64,000 bases of DNA, from contig JAKUHH010000041.1 in the NCBI GenBank assembly GCA_022701365.1, forward strand, positions 434,001 to 498,000, read 5' to 3'. This DNA comes from Mycocentrospora acerina (Eukaryota > Ascomycota > Dothideomycetes > Pleosporales). The notes beneath the pieces are model-generated. The model made no database searches and was not told the origin of the DNA. It was given only the letters and a program-made list of their open reading frames with translations. Positions 33,053 through 44,700 of the stretch are shown piece after piece; the first letter of the stretch is position 1, and each line of letters starts with the position of its first letter. The translations under genes and the position numbers were made by a program.

Positions 33053-34075
33053 ATGTCTACAGGTTACTTTCCCAAACGTGAAAAGGTCGGTCTGGAGGAC
33101 CTCTTCAAAGGTCTTGTCACGGCATGCCACATCCTTCACTACCACGACGTCTTAGATGCCTACGGTCACATTTCTGTGCGCAGTCCAGATAATGCATCGA
33201 CATTCTGGATGCCTTGCAATATGCCGCCTGCGCTAGTTAGTACACCCGATGATTTGGTCGAGTACCATGTGGATTCGGCGGAGCAGGTTGAGAAGAACGC
33301 CAAACCTGGGTACCTAGAACGACACATTCATAGCGAGATATACAAGAAGTTTCCGGCTGTGAATAGCGTCGTACATAGCCATTGTGGAGACGTACTGCCA
33401 TATTGCATCAGTGACGTGCCGTTGCAGAATACAATCCATATGGCGGGCTTTTTAGGTACGTTGGATCAGTCGTGGCTTGATTCTATTCACTCAATATTGA
33501 CATTTGGATGTGCAGGAACAAGTGTACCTGTTTGGGACGCTTCAGGAAGCTATCCGTCAGGCTCAAAGCACGACCTTCTGGTCAAAAACTCCACACTCGG
33601 CGCCTCCCTTGCAGCAGCCTTCAAACCCGCAACATCAGCCGGCTTCGTCTTTGACAAATTCCGTGCCGCACTCCCCACTCAAATCGGCGGCACCTCTGAA
33701 CCCTCCAAAGAGCCAAACCACGCCGTCGTTCTACTCCAAGGTCATGGATTCACCACCGTAGCCCACGGTATTGAAGAAGCAGTGTACCAAGCTATTTACA
33801 CCAAGGAAGCTGCAAAAGTGCAAACCACAGCTCTGACGATCCAAAATGCACACACCAATTACGCCATCCAAGGAAGAGTCGATATTGAGGCTGGTGGGAA
33901 GATCAAGTCTGCGTCGGCGAAAAGTGAGGGTGGGTTGAAGTACTTGAGCGACAAGGAGGCGCACGATACATCTGAGTCGATGCAAGGCACGGTTGCGCGG
34001 CCGTGGGCTCTATGGTGTCGCGAAGTTGAGGTTGACCCACTATACAGGAACGATTGTCCAAATGGCGAGAGTTGA
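33053..34075 (+). CDS. Class II aldolase/adducin-domain protein
   Basis: Exons 33053-33455 and 33516-34075 give 320 aa. The 60-nt intron has no stop and keeps frame, but its GTACGT-TGCAG ends and the restored MAGFLGTSVPVWD favour removal. The fold binds a divalent metal through His: seen are YGHISVRSP, HIHSEIYKKF with VVHSHCGDVLPYC, and the late GHGFTTVAHGIEEAVYQAIY, all typical of the fuculose-aldolase-like family. Fungal homologues (including fission yeast Mug14) are cytosolic and of uncertain substrate. It has an intact metal site, so it may be an active aldolase, epimerase or decarboxylase. Confidence 0.87.
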   Translation: MSTGYFPKREKVGLEDLFKGLVTACHILHYHDVLDAYGHISVRSPDNASTFWMPCNMPPALVSTPDDLVEYHVDSAEQVEKNAKPGYLERHIHSEIYKKFPAVNSVVHSHCGDVLPYCISDVPLQNTIHMAGFLGTLDQSWLDSIHSILTFGCAGTSVPVWDASGSYPSGSKHDLLVKNSTLGASLAAAFKPATSAGFVFDKFRAALPTQIGGTSEPSKEPNHAVVLLQGHGFTTVAHGIEEAVYQAIYTKEAAKVQTTALTIQNAHTNYAIQGRVDIEAGGKIKSASAKSEGGLKYLSDKEAHDTSESMQGTVARPWALWCREVEVDPLYRNDCPNGES

Positions 34076-34756
34076 GGAAACATCAGGTGTTGAGATGGGC
34101 AATTTGTAGTCTGGTTTCTTCTCTAGCCGTTGTATTCTTTCCCATATTAACAATGTAACTCGTACAAATTTCCTGCTTTCTTCTATCGATGCCCCGATAG
34201 CCCGCCTACCCCGCTGTCGAAATGTGAAATACTGCGCATTATCAATCCACACAATCCACACCAGTCCATCGTGTATCAGTTACCCATCTAAGGTCTGCGT
34301 TTCCTACAAATAGAACATTGAATCGATATCATGGCCGCCCTCTCCAACCACGCAGAGTTCATGAGCAAGAAATAGGATCCCACACAAAAAACGATACTGA
34401 CATCTCACAATACTACTTCCTCTTTCATAACCGAGTGTAACAATCATTCATGCCAAATATTCGTCAACTTCCAATCAACAACACCTTCAATGAACCACGC
34501 ACTTTCATAAAAACAAAGCCAAGAGTTCAATAAAATGGGAGACGAAAAGATATTCATTTCAACAAGTTTCTACGAAACTCTCAAAGTCCGGAACAAGAAC
34601 CAAAAAAAAAACAAAAGGAAGATGGGTGTCGAGTGTTGAGCACCACCATTACTCCCAAAAAAAACGCCGTGAACGCACAGGCTATGCAAATCCATCATGC
34701 TTATGCAAGATACAAGTCTCCAACTCCGTCAAACCGCACACATCCACATCGCTGGT
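34076..34756. other. Intergenic between convergent genes, 680 bp
   Basis: Facing 3' flanks with several A-rich runs (for example around 34600-34620). No supported gene. Confidence 0.45.
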
Positions 34757-37700
34757 CTAATTTCCATTGCTCCCGTGGCTACGGAGTCTCCTCCCTCCGA
34801 CAAGTCCCGGCCCGACGCTGTTGGCAAAGTTTGTGATGCTCATGTTTTCCCTATCGCTCTTTGCATCACCGCCCCCGACTGTTTTACGCATCTTCTTCAT
34901 TGGCAGCTTTGAGTCACTGTCGCCGTTGCCACGCTGTTTCTTGTTTGGTGGCACGCCCATGATGGCGGAGTCTGAGGACCGGGAGAGGAGTGGTGGAGGC
35001 TGTGCGAAGATGTCCTGTCCGACGACGTTAACGTCGAGCTCGCGCAGAGAGGCGCTGACGGGGGCACTCGAAACGGTGGGAGGAGGATTTCCATTTGCGT
35101 TAACAGATTGGGAAAAGAGTGGTTCGGTGAAGTTGGGAGTATCGGTTGGCGAGGTAAGGCTAGTTGTAGTTGTGGCATCGATGAAGATGGGCTGCTTGGA
35201 CGGACTGCGATTGGCGTTCTCGACTGAAGCTGATCGGTCGCGAAGACGGGAGCGAATCTTCTCGGCGTTGGTGCGGGGAAGATTGGAAGGAACGTTGTAG
35301 CTGACGCGTTGAGGTGTCTCGCCTGTGGGGTTGTATTCAATGAGATTCTGGTTGCCGACAGTTTCGCGAAGCTCGTGAAGGGGCGCACGAATATTTGCGT
35401 CTGATGCTAGAGATGGAAGCGTTTCCTTCAATGTGCTTGCTTGGGTAGACATGTCGGACTCAAGAGACTGAACACGATCAAAAGACGAGGACAAGTGTTC
35501 ACCGATGCTAGAGTATGATGCTTGTACGATGGTCGACAAGGTAGCGAGCGAGGTTGTATGAGCGTCGTGATGAGTGTGGTTCTGTTCCCGGATCCTCGAT
35601 ACGATCTCCTCGAGAGACTGAAGCTGAGTATTCAAATGCTCCATCTGTGCTTCGACAGTCTTGACAGTGCTCTCGTGAACCAGTGTGGTAGTCTCCTTGA
35701 TCGAATTCGACTTTAGCGTTACCATCTAGGCATTCATGTTAGTAACGATCGTGTTAATTGATTGTAGATTCTTACCTCGAAATCTGCCTTGATCTTGGTC
35801 TTGACACTGTCTCGTGATTGCGAAACGCCAGCTACAATCTCCCTGGATTTGCTCGACCAGGCAACTACATCATCTGCGTAGGTGTTTTGCTTAGAAGCGA
35901 AAACCTCGTTAGCAGCAGTCATCTCAGCACTGACACTCGAGAGCTTCTCGTTTAACCGTTGATCCTGAGCCTCTGCACTCGCGTTGATCAAAGCTGATAA
36001 CTGCGTTAGAAGTTGTTGGCGGTCATTTGCCGATTCCTGTTTCTCTTCATCGATGACTTGAACCAGTCGTTTCTGGGAAATCTCGTTTGCTTCTACCAAA
36101 GCAGCGTTTGCCGCTGAAACCTGTTCGTGCAGTCGCTCATTTTCCGTCTGTTGCTCGTTCAAATCTTTCACAAGGCCGTTGAAGGTATCCTTGAAGCTAC
36201 GCCCTAGATCGGCATACGATGCGTGAAGCTGCATATGGAAACCTTCGAGCTCGGTGATGATATTTGCTGAAATCTTCTCTGCCGCTGCAGCAAGTTCATC
36301 AAGCCCAGCGCCAATCTTCGATTTTACATCCTCTCGCAATGTTATGATTTCCTCCAACACTTCGTTCATATTGTCGCGGGATTTTGCAGTCTGCTCGTTG
36401 ACCTCTTGTTCAGTGGTTTGGTAAGCCTTCATCTTGTCTTCCAAAAAGGACTGGGAGACACCGAGCTTGTCGAGTTCGTCCTGGACAAAAAGCTGCATAC
36501 GAGCAGAGAGCGAATCCATCAATTGCTCCTGCTGTTGCTGCAACTCCTCGATCCGATCCTCCACGAGTCGGGTTGTGTCCACGACAGTGCTTTGCGAAGA
36601 AGTCCAGTTCCGTCGATTCTGCGATTGGAGTTCGGACTTGCGACGAATCTTCGATCGCAGACCGTCGATATCTGATGTTGTCTTCCCTAGAGTTGAAATC
36701 ATGCCGTATCCAATTTCTGCGAGCGCTCCCTCGGTCTTTTCGTGTGCTTTCCGTAGTTCTGATTCTTCCGTCAGGTTTTGACGTGTGTGCTCAAGGACAA
36801 TTTCTGTTTTCTCGAGAATGCCTGCGGTTCCCTCCAAAGCCAGATGTGTTTGCTCATTATCCTTCTTGAGGGCTTGGAAACTGGTCGTGAGCTTGAAAAG
36901 ATCCTCGACCTTATTCCGGAGGTTGATTTCCATTGTCTCAAGCTTGTCGCGTTGTTCCTCGCTCAATATCCGTCTCGATTCGCTGACTGTTGTGATTTCT
37001 TCGTAGTTTTCTTGGGTAAGGTATACGCCATTGCGTTGTCGAGTAGCTATCAGCTCGCTCTTTAGTTTTTCGATTTCGACTGTGAATTCCTTCAACAGAG
37101 TCTTCTTGTTGATTGCCTGGTTGACCTGTGGCTTGTTTCTGATGTTCTTTGCGCGGAAAGCATAGTCTAATGTCGAAATTGTCTCTTCAAGATTGCTCTT
37201 TGCTGGGGATAAGGTCGCAATAATGCATGTCTTTGTCCGACCGCCCAATGAGTCTTGTAACAGGCGGGTCAGCTTAGACTCTCGGTAAGGAATGTGGGAG
37301 CTGCGCTCGACCAGCGCGTTGATGACACGACCTAGAGTGAGCAAACTCTTGTTGATGAGGCCTGCCTCTGCTGCCCGTTTGTTTTCTGCTCCGCTACGCT
37401 GAATGTTCTCACTTCCGGCAAGATCGACAAGGTTGAGCTTTCCAGCGCTCAAATATTCCTGACCGTCTTCTGTCATGCGCTTGATGTAGATTGTGATGGT
37501 GAAGACTGTGTGACTTCGAGAACTGAGGTCGTTGCATTTTGTTGCTGCGACTTGGCGTTTGTTTGTGCCCTCGCGCAGCATCTGTATGCCCTGTGTAGCT
37601 GTCTTCAGGTGGCATTCCTCCATGCCCTGGACCATGGTTGAGCTGTGACCTTTGCGGCTGTTATCCTCGAAGATCTTCAGCTTGACCTTGTCGTCTGCAG

Positions 37701-38457
37701 AAAGCAGGTCACGTAACTCCTCGTTGTACAGTTCAATGAAGGAGCACTTGACCGAGTTTTCTGTTTCATCGGCTTCTAGTCTGGCGAATAGGGCGTACAA
37801 GACACGTGGAATGATACCGGCGGCGTCGGGAGGCGGGAGGATGTCGGAGATGTCACCGGTCATGGTGTATGTCTTGCCTGTGCCTGTCTGACCGTAGGCA
37901 AAGATTGTGCAGTTGAAGCCATCGAGCACCTTTTGAGCGTCAGCTATAGATTTAGTTTAATACACATGGTCAACTCCTACCTCATCCAGAATTGGTGACA
38001 CCACTTCGTCGAAAATCATGTTCTGGTCGGCAGCTGGCGAGAAGACCTTGTCGAACTGGTACATTTTATTGCTGAGGGCGTTTTGGCCCATGGAGAGCTC
38101 CACGGTGGAACCTTTAATTCCGTTTGTGGTGACAACCACGCCGCTGTTCTCACGGACTTCACGGTCGTTGCGCCCGCGGCATCTCACGACGACGTTGATG
38201 TTGGTCTCCTCTCCGCCGTCTAGTTCAAAGTCCCGCTCCTTTCGCTTAAGAGGCGAGGACCGCGGTGCCCTCATAGAGGCCACCGATGCTGATCGGGAGG
38301 GATGGCCGTCGAGTGCAGGTGTGGCGGAGCGACCGCGAGCCAGTTGTGTGGGGGGTCGTGTTGCTGCTGATGTTGGCTGGCGTGGTGCTGGTGGACGCAT
38401 GGTGGAAGTTGTGGTCCGCTTCACCTGCGGCAGCCCGGGGCGAGGAAGGCCAGACAT
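34757..38457 (-). CDS. Kinesin-5 (BimC/Cut7/Eg5) mitotic motor
   Basis: Exons 37981-38457, 35776-37929 and 34757-35725 (51- and 50-nt introns) give 1199 aa. A plus-end-directed tetrameric motor that slides antiparallel spindle microtubules. Seen: a basic Pro-rich N-terminus, INVVVRCRGRN, FDKVFSPAADQNMIFDEVV, P-loop GQTGTGKT (about 172-179), CNDLSSRSHTVFTI (switch I), LVDLAGSEN (switch II), HIPYRESKLTRLLQDSLGG, and the kinesin-5 neck. A long coiled coil fills residues about 470-1000. The C-terminal BimC box is recognisable as TGETPQRVSYNVP with the Cdk-site Thr. The acceptor after CTCAAAAG is required to rebuild PILDEVLDGFNCTIFAYG. It is divergent from the PHAF1 gene. Confidence 0.93.
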
Positions 38458-38826
38458 GACTGCTTGCGGGGTAAATGAAGCAGAGCAGAAAAGGATACTG
38501 CGAGACAATACCGTCGTCGCGTTGTCGTTATCGATGGCGTAGTCGCGTTGTTGATGCAAAACAAACAGACGGAAGCCAAGCGAGGCGGCGCATGCAGGAC
38601 GGGCAGGGATCAGGGGGTGGGCTGCTTGCGGTTAGGGGATAGCCCCACCATCCGTACCCCAGTCACATGCAATGGTGCGCGGTGCTCACAAGGGCAACAG
38701 CTTCCCAACACACTTGATGACACCCAAACACAGACATTATCTATAGAAACTGCTTGCCATAGGGTGTCTAATTCTTCGCCTAGCATCACCAACTTTTTCA
38801 CATCTTGCAGCGTGAGCACACCCGAC
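38458..38826. promoter_or_regulatory. Shared promoter region of kinesin-5 and PHAF1-family genes
   Basis: 369 bp between divergent start codons. No defined element identified. Confidence 0.5.
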
Positions 38827-40412
38827 ATGGAGCATGGAGCTATGCAGTTACAGCCCGGCCGTAGCGTAGGCTTCATGAGTACGTGCGTGGCAGCTCTTGC
38901 CCTTGGAGAAGGCGCGCTGACCACATTATAGCGCTCGGCTGCTCTCTACATGACATCCTCACTACAATCAAGGCAGAAGTCAAGGCCTTCCCTCAGTTCC
39001 AGCTCTACTACGACGACCTGCGTCCGCTCTCATCCCCCGTCCACCTGCGACTCCCCGAGAACGGCCTGCGCCTCCAGTTCGATGGCCCTGACCAGCGCCT
39101 GCGCTTGATAGAAGTGCTAGACTTTGCGCGTGCCAAGCTCGTTTATAAGGATGTCGACGTATACAAGCCCGCCGAGGGGCACACTGGTTTCACCACCACC
39201 CCGTCTGGTCCCCGGTTCAGGCACATCTACGACAAGTTGTTAGGGCCTACATACAGCGGAGAGTATCTGCCACCAAGAACAGAAGATCCCAACGCACGGG
39301 GGACATACAACCTGTCGTACCCTGGTATCGCGTTCAACTTCCCTGTGCAGCACTCGGCATACTCGCCCAAGAAGGACTTCATCTCGCTGCTGTCCTCTTC
39401 TGCCACTGGCCCTGCAACCTCCATGGCCATCTTCAACGGCGAATCATGGCAGAAGGCTCGTGGGGACCTATTTACAGCTCCACCTCCAAACCCACGTTCG
39501 TCAGCACTCACAGCTAGGGGCAAAGAAGGCGGCCCAGACGAGATCGAGACCATAAAGGTCCACGGTGAAGGGCGGCTCGAGCTCCTCAGACGATCTAGCC
39601 CTCCTTTCTGGATAAATCTCAGCGAGACAACCCCTCAGGACTTGATTATGGAACTTGGTGCTCCAGACTCCATCTACAGGAAAAACGACCACCGCCTCTC
39701 AATTCACAAGGACCGCCGAGCAAGTGACGCCTCCTCGTTATCTCCGGCCTCTGACGCCGAGGACTCTGACTCTGCTGCTCTAGAAGCACAAGAGCGCGAT
39801 GTTGCCGCTGCAGAACACTTTTACAATTACTTTCATCATGGCTTCGACATTCTCATCTCGCAGCCTACACACATCTCTCCAGCTTCCCCAACCGCTGAAC
39901 GTCAAAATGGAGATTCAAATCAGGAAATTCAACCTGCGACACAACCCCTGCACCACCTCACTGCTACGAAAGTGATTCTCCACGGGAATGTCCCTGGCTC
40001 ATACCAATTCAACCGCCACCGAAGAAGCCGCTGGACCCTTGAGCACGTCCCATCAGCCGCCTATCGTGAGCCCTTGAACTCTGAAATGTCCTTTGCCGAC
40101 ATCTCTGGCCGACTGAAAGATGTTTTTTCGACGCACTACGAGTCAAAGGAGCAAGAGCAACTCCAACAGCGCGGCATGCCCTTGAACCGCGGCTGGGGCG
40201 ACAGTCCAGGAAGCAGCTGTGAGCTGCTTGGCGGATGGGAGGAAGGATCCGGCAAGACGAGCAGATTTGCAAATCCAGGCTATGGAACAGGGACGGCCAC
40301 AGGGTTGTCAGAGGGTACAGCAGATGTGGGAAATGTAGAACTCTTTGGCTTTCCAGGCATGGTATTTGAAGTGTCCAAGAACGGGGCTGTGAGTGCTTTG
40401 ACTGTGTATTAG
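38827..40412 (+). CDS. PHAF1 family protein (UPF0183/C16orf70-like)
   Basis: Exons 38827-38878 and 38932-40412 (53-nt intron) give 510 aa. The splice restores LQPGRSVGFMTLGCSLHDIL, matching the family's N-terminal PGRGLGxFxLG. Further family marks are LRLPENGLRLQFDGPDQRLRLIEV, GPTYSGEYLP and YPGIAFNFP, then LIMELGAPDSIYRKNDHRLSIH and YNYFHHGFDILI. In animals PHAF1 binds phagophore membranes together with BCAS3; the fungal role is not established. There is a Ser/Ala-rich insertion in the middle, larger than in animals, and the C-terminal part (FGFPGMVFEVSKNGAVSALTVY) is well conserved. Confidence 0.87.
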
Positions 40413-40520
40413 AAGACACTTTTTTAATTTTTTTTCCGTTCGCTGCACCGATGGACGGATTTTTTCTCTAATTATATCATTTTCTTTTTTTAAACTTATG
40501 TTCAGATTACTGAATAAACG

Positions 40521-40555
<35 letters not shown>

Positions 40556-40557
40556 CG
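40521..40557. repeat. (TC)n followed by (AC)n microsatellite
   Basis: Thirty bases of perfect TC dinucleotides, then a short AC run, 109 bp after the PHAF1 stop codon. Confidence 0.95.
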
Positions 40558-40892
40558 TGAAATGCCGTGGTAAAAAAATCCAAGAAGATGTATTCTCTTT
40601 CTTCCGACTCCAATTCCAATAGATACACATACACACATGGATATATATATATGTATATATATTTATGAGAAAACAACAACAACGACAACAACAAAAAATA
40701 CACCATCAAAAAAACTCCCCTTACATGACGAGTCGACTCGTCTTCAGCACTGGTATATATATGTGTATATGTATATCCAAAGATCCAAAAATTTCGTAAT
40801 AACGACCCCAAAAAAAAGATTGGAAATCTCCCTTTAAAAAAAACCAAAAAAAATGAATTCATCCAAAAAATCGTCATGGCAATAACATCATG

Positions 40893-40896
<4 letters not shown>

Positions 40897-40950
<54 letters not shown>
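40897..40950. repeat. (AG)27 microsatellite
   Basis: Fifty-four bases of perfect AG dinucleotides, opposite in strand sense to the TC run 350 bp to the left. Confidence 0.95.
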
Positions 40951-40954
<4 letters not shown>

Positions 40955-41706
40955 AAAAAAAAGAGGAATAGTTACAAAAAAAAACTTAACGAACGTGAGA
41001 ATATGAATATGAAGATGGTCCGCTATGCATGTACGCAGACAAAACAACCAACTAACCAACTGACTAACCGACTAACTTGTTTACTTACTTACTTACTTAC
41101 CTATATATACGTACTTTACCTCATTCTTTCGCCTTAATACGCCGTGTAGAGAGAGAAGAAGCAGAAAAAAAACGCCAAAGCCATGCATACATACATACAG
41201 CAAACCCCAGAGTCATGATGAATAAGCTCCTTGATGCCCGTCCCGTCCCGTCCCCCGTCCCCCCTTCCCATCCTTCCCACTTTCCCACTTTCCTCCGTCA
41301 GGGATCTACCCGTCCGTCCGTCCATCCATCCGTTCGTTCATCCCTTCATCTGTCCGTCCAAAGAAAAAAAGATCCCAATCCCAATCCCAACCCCATCAAC
41401 GAAAGAATCCCCGCCGAACAAAATGACAAAACACAAAAACCGAAAAACGCCCGACAGCCGCTACGCTAAGCTGAGCTGTCATGTGGAAGAAGAAGAAGAC
41501 GAAGAAAATCTTTCCCGCTCCCCCCTTGTTACACTGATGCAGATGCAAACGTACTGGCAAGAAAAACCACGAAGAGAGATAGAGATGGAGATGGAGATAG
41601 AGATGGAGAGAGAAAGAGCAACCGAAAGAGGACATGGAAAGTCGAGCATTGATATGGATACTGATAACAATAACAACAATGGCAACAACACTATGGCATA
41701 GTTGTG

Positions 41707-44700
41707 CTATGCTCTCCTCGCGCCAAACAAACTCAGACTAATCGCCGTCTCGTTTGCATTCATGTTCGCGTTGCCAGAGCTATCTGCCAGTACTTCCCAC
41801 CGTGGCTGCACAAATGGGTATTGGCGGACATTTTTCTCGAGCCGATTCTGTAACTTGGATGCCGATAATGTTGAATTGAGCATTGGACGCGGTGGGGCGT
41901 GGACGGGAGAGGGTTGCATGCTTCGGCCCTGCATTTGCTGCATTTGTTGCATTTGCTGGAGCGAGGATGGAGGTGCTTGGTGTGGTGATGATGTTCGTTG
42001 GAGCTGCGCAGGGAGACCTTTATTGAGCTGGACCGGGTATTGTGGATAAGTGCGGAGTTGTTGGGCTTGCTGAGCCTGTGCTATTTGTTGTTGTCGTTGC
42101 TGTTGCTGAGCTAGGTAGCGCTGTTGAGGTGTTGCTGGTTCGGAACCTGGTGTGAGATTACCCTGGCTAGGTGTTGAGGCTTGCGACTGCGAGGGTGGCG
42201 GGGCCTGTGGGTTTGGAGGTGGATTTACGGGTTTCGTCAGAGCCAACCAGCCATCCGCATGAGCAACTGCTCCTGAGATGAACAAACAACGTGGGTCATC
42301 TATCCATCTGTTGTTGTCGAGACGAGCAAACTGGTTGCGAACATCGTCGGAAACGCAGTCAGAGAGGAGCACTGCAACGTCAAAGATGTGTTCAGCAATA
42401 CCAGGGTGCACTTCGAGTGCGGGATGGGTGAGAAGAGATTTCACCGCCGCCATAAGAGCCGTCTGCTGTTGCTGGGTAGTATCCCGTAACAGAGTCGAGC
42501 TGTGGGCAACTGTGATGCGAAGTAATGCGTTCAACCTGATCGAGATTAGCTCTGACAGCTAGAGAAGTGAAGTCCTCTTACCAAGCACATGCATGCGAGA
42601 CTAGCAAGGTGCTTGCTTGGTCGGGCCGTGTCTCCGTGTCGTTGCTGCCTCCAAGAACTTGCGCTACACCTCGAAGGCGATCTATCAGCGCGACGAGCAT
42701 GACTAGCTGGTCCGAGTTGTCCGTTCGGTTACCCGAAGTTAGGTCGAGAACTGTGAGGTATTTTTGCACTAGACCTGGCGAGATTTGACCTGGCTCTTGG
42801 ATCGGAAGTGTGGCCTGGTTGGTAAGGAAAGCAGACGCATCGATGATCTCGCGTTCAGCATACTGCCGTATCTGTCAAAGTAAGTCAGTTGTCCCGACTA
42901 CAGAAATATGTGCGATACATACCTTGTCCGTGAGAATAGGATCCAGGGTGACGATCAACTTTAAACCTGCTGACTGGTCTTCCTCTACGGCCGTCTTAAT
43001 AGCGCTTAGAAGAGATGCAGAGAGCGTGTCGACCGATTCTCCAGTAAGCGCCATATCCAAGGCAAAGATCTGTTCTATCGCTGCTTGGCAGAAAGGCAAG
43101 GAAAGCTCGTTGGCAACACCAAAGATTGCGAGTATTTGTAGTTCAAGGGATTTCTCAGACAGATCTGTGCATTTGGTCAGTTGATATGCGGTGACGAGGG
43201 GTTAGTGGTTGACTTACGCAGATGGCCGAGAGAGTCCAAAAGAGCATCTAGGGAAGGCTTGAAGTACGACATTACAGCTTCAGAGTTTGAGCGTCCCGAG
43301 CGAAGCTTCGATAAGCAACCTGGGTCCGAAATAATCTTTTCTTTCAAGATTGATAGTACCGGCTTGCTGATTAGTAGATCTGACAATTGCCCGTGGATCT
43401 TCGCTGAAGGCGTAGAGGACGCGAGCTCAGCCACATCACCGATATACTGAAGAACACGGCTGTCGACCTTCTGACACAATTTGTGTTGCTCAAGCTGAAA
43501 TCGATATGCATCTTGCGGAGAGCAAACCCGAACTAGGTCCTGAGACGGCAAAAGACTACGAAGTCCTTCTAAAGCGACTTGAAATGCTCCTTCCGGTGGT
43601 CCCATCTTGAACCTAGCCACGCAGGCCCGTAAGGCATCTAAGAAACTAGACAGACTCATACAAGCCGAAGCTACCAAGCACGGTAGAGCGAGGCGTAAGG
43701 TGTCTGTCCGGTGGCTCATCAAACATGAGATCAGCCATTCATTGACGGTCGTTTCGAAAGCAGGTTCATCAAAGCTACGCAAGCGATGTAACCAAGTTGG
43801 AAAGTTGTCAAACTGCTCATAATTGGCGGCCACGTGTTCCTCGAGGTTACAAATAATCTTGCGTAATACACGTGCCATCATTTGATGGTCCATGCTAGTA
43901 CCGCTCGAGAGTATGCGTTCAATCTCGTCGTCGGAATGGGATGCGGTATTCTGCATGACTTCGCCCATGTTGTCAGAAGCAGGGGAGCAGGCGGCAATGG
44001 AGTTTTTCTGGTCAAGTCGGCTCAGATCGTAATTCAGTAATTGCAGCAGTTGTCCGTCTCCTGGTATTGTCGAAGCCAAGTTGGTCAGGCTGAGAAGGAG
44101 CTGGCGCTCAGGGAACCGGACAGTCCTGATAGCAGCGTACCTCATTGCAACCCGATTGAACAAAGTATCCAACGCACCGATAGCTCGAAATGCCTTTACA
44201 TGAAAACTCAGGGTGTCTGCAGCGCATGCAAGTACATTGGGGTCGAGTGACGAGGTTGTGATGTTAACGACATCCGCGAGTATGGCAAGATCTCCAAAAT
44301 GTTCCAGATAAGACCTGACTGTATGGAAATCGCAGGCAGTGATCAGGGTTACTGCAGCGGTTTCCTCGATAGATGGATCTTTAGTTGGGACGCTAGCCTG
44401 AATTAGCGAATTACAATGTTTGGGATTGGACCTTACTCACTGCTCGTTTACCTCTGCATACCGGGCCACTTGTCCGCGCAACCATATGCCTAGCTCAAGC
44501 TTCACGGTGGAGTTGAGGCGCTTTACGTCGACTTCGGGCAGATTCGTGGACGAATCAGCCAAGCCAAACATGATTGGTATCTTCTGGCGCATGGCGTGCT
44601 TGGCATAGTCGAGCGCCTGTTCTTCAAGCTCTGCTGAATATGCAGTTCCTCGCAAGAGGGTGCATCGTAGTGTGCGTACTTGATCCGAAAGCCCACTCAG

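Larger units (their letters stand above)
40413..41706. other. Microsatellite-rich intergenic region between convergent genes
   Basis: 1.3 kb with many simple repeats: (TC)15 at 40521-40550 running into (AC)n, AT steps near 40640-40665, (AG)27 at 40897-40950, (TTAC)5 at 41081-41100, C/T-rich pentamers near 41240-41300, and GA-rich DNA at 41570-41630. No supported gene; longer open frames here are repeat translations. Confidence 0.75.

Noticed and set aside
34767..35300. 177-codon plus-strand frame
   Set aside because: Antisense to the C-terminal exon of kinesin-5, which is supported by the BimC box.
40308..41701. Several 100-190 codon frames across the microsatellite region
   Set aside because: Their products are translations of dinucleotide and tetranucleotide repeats such as REREREREREE-like or LSLSLSL runs.
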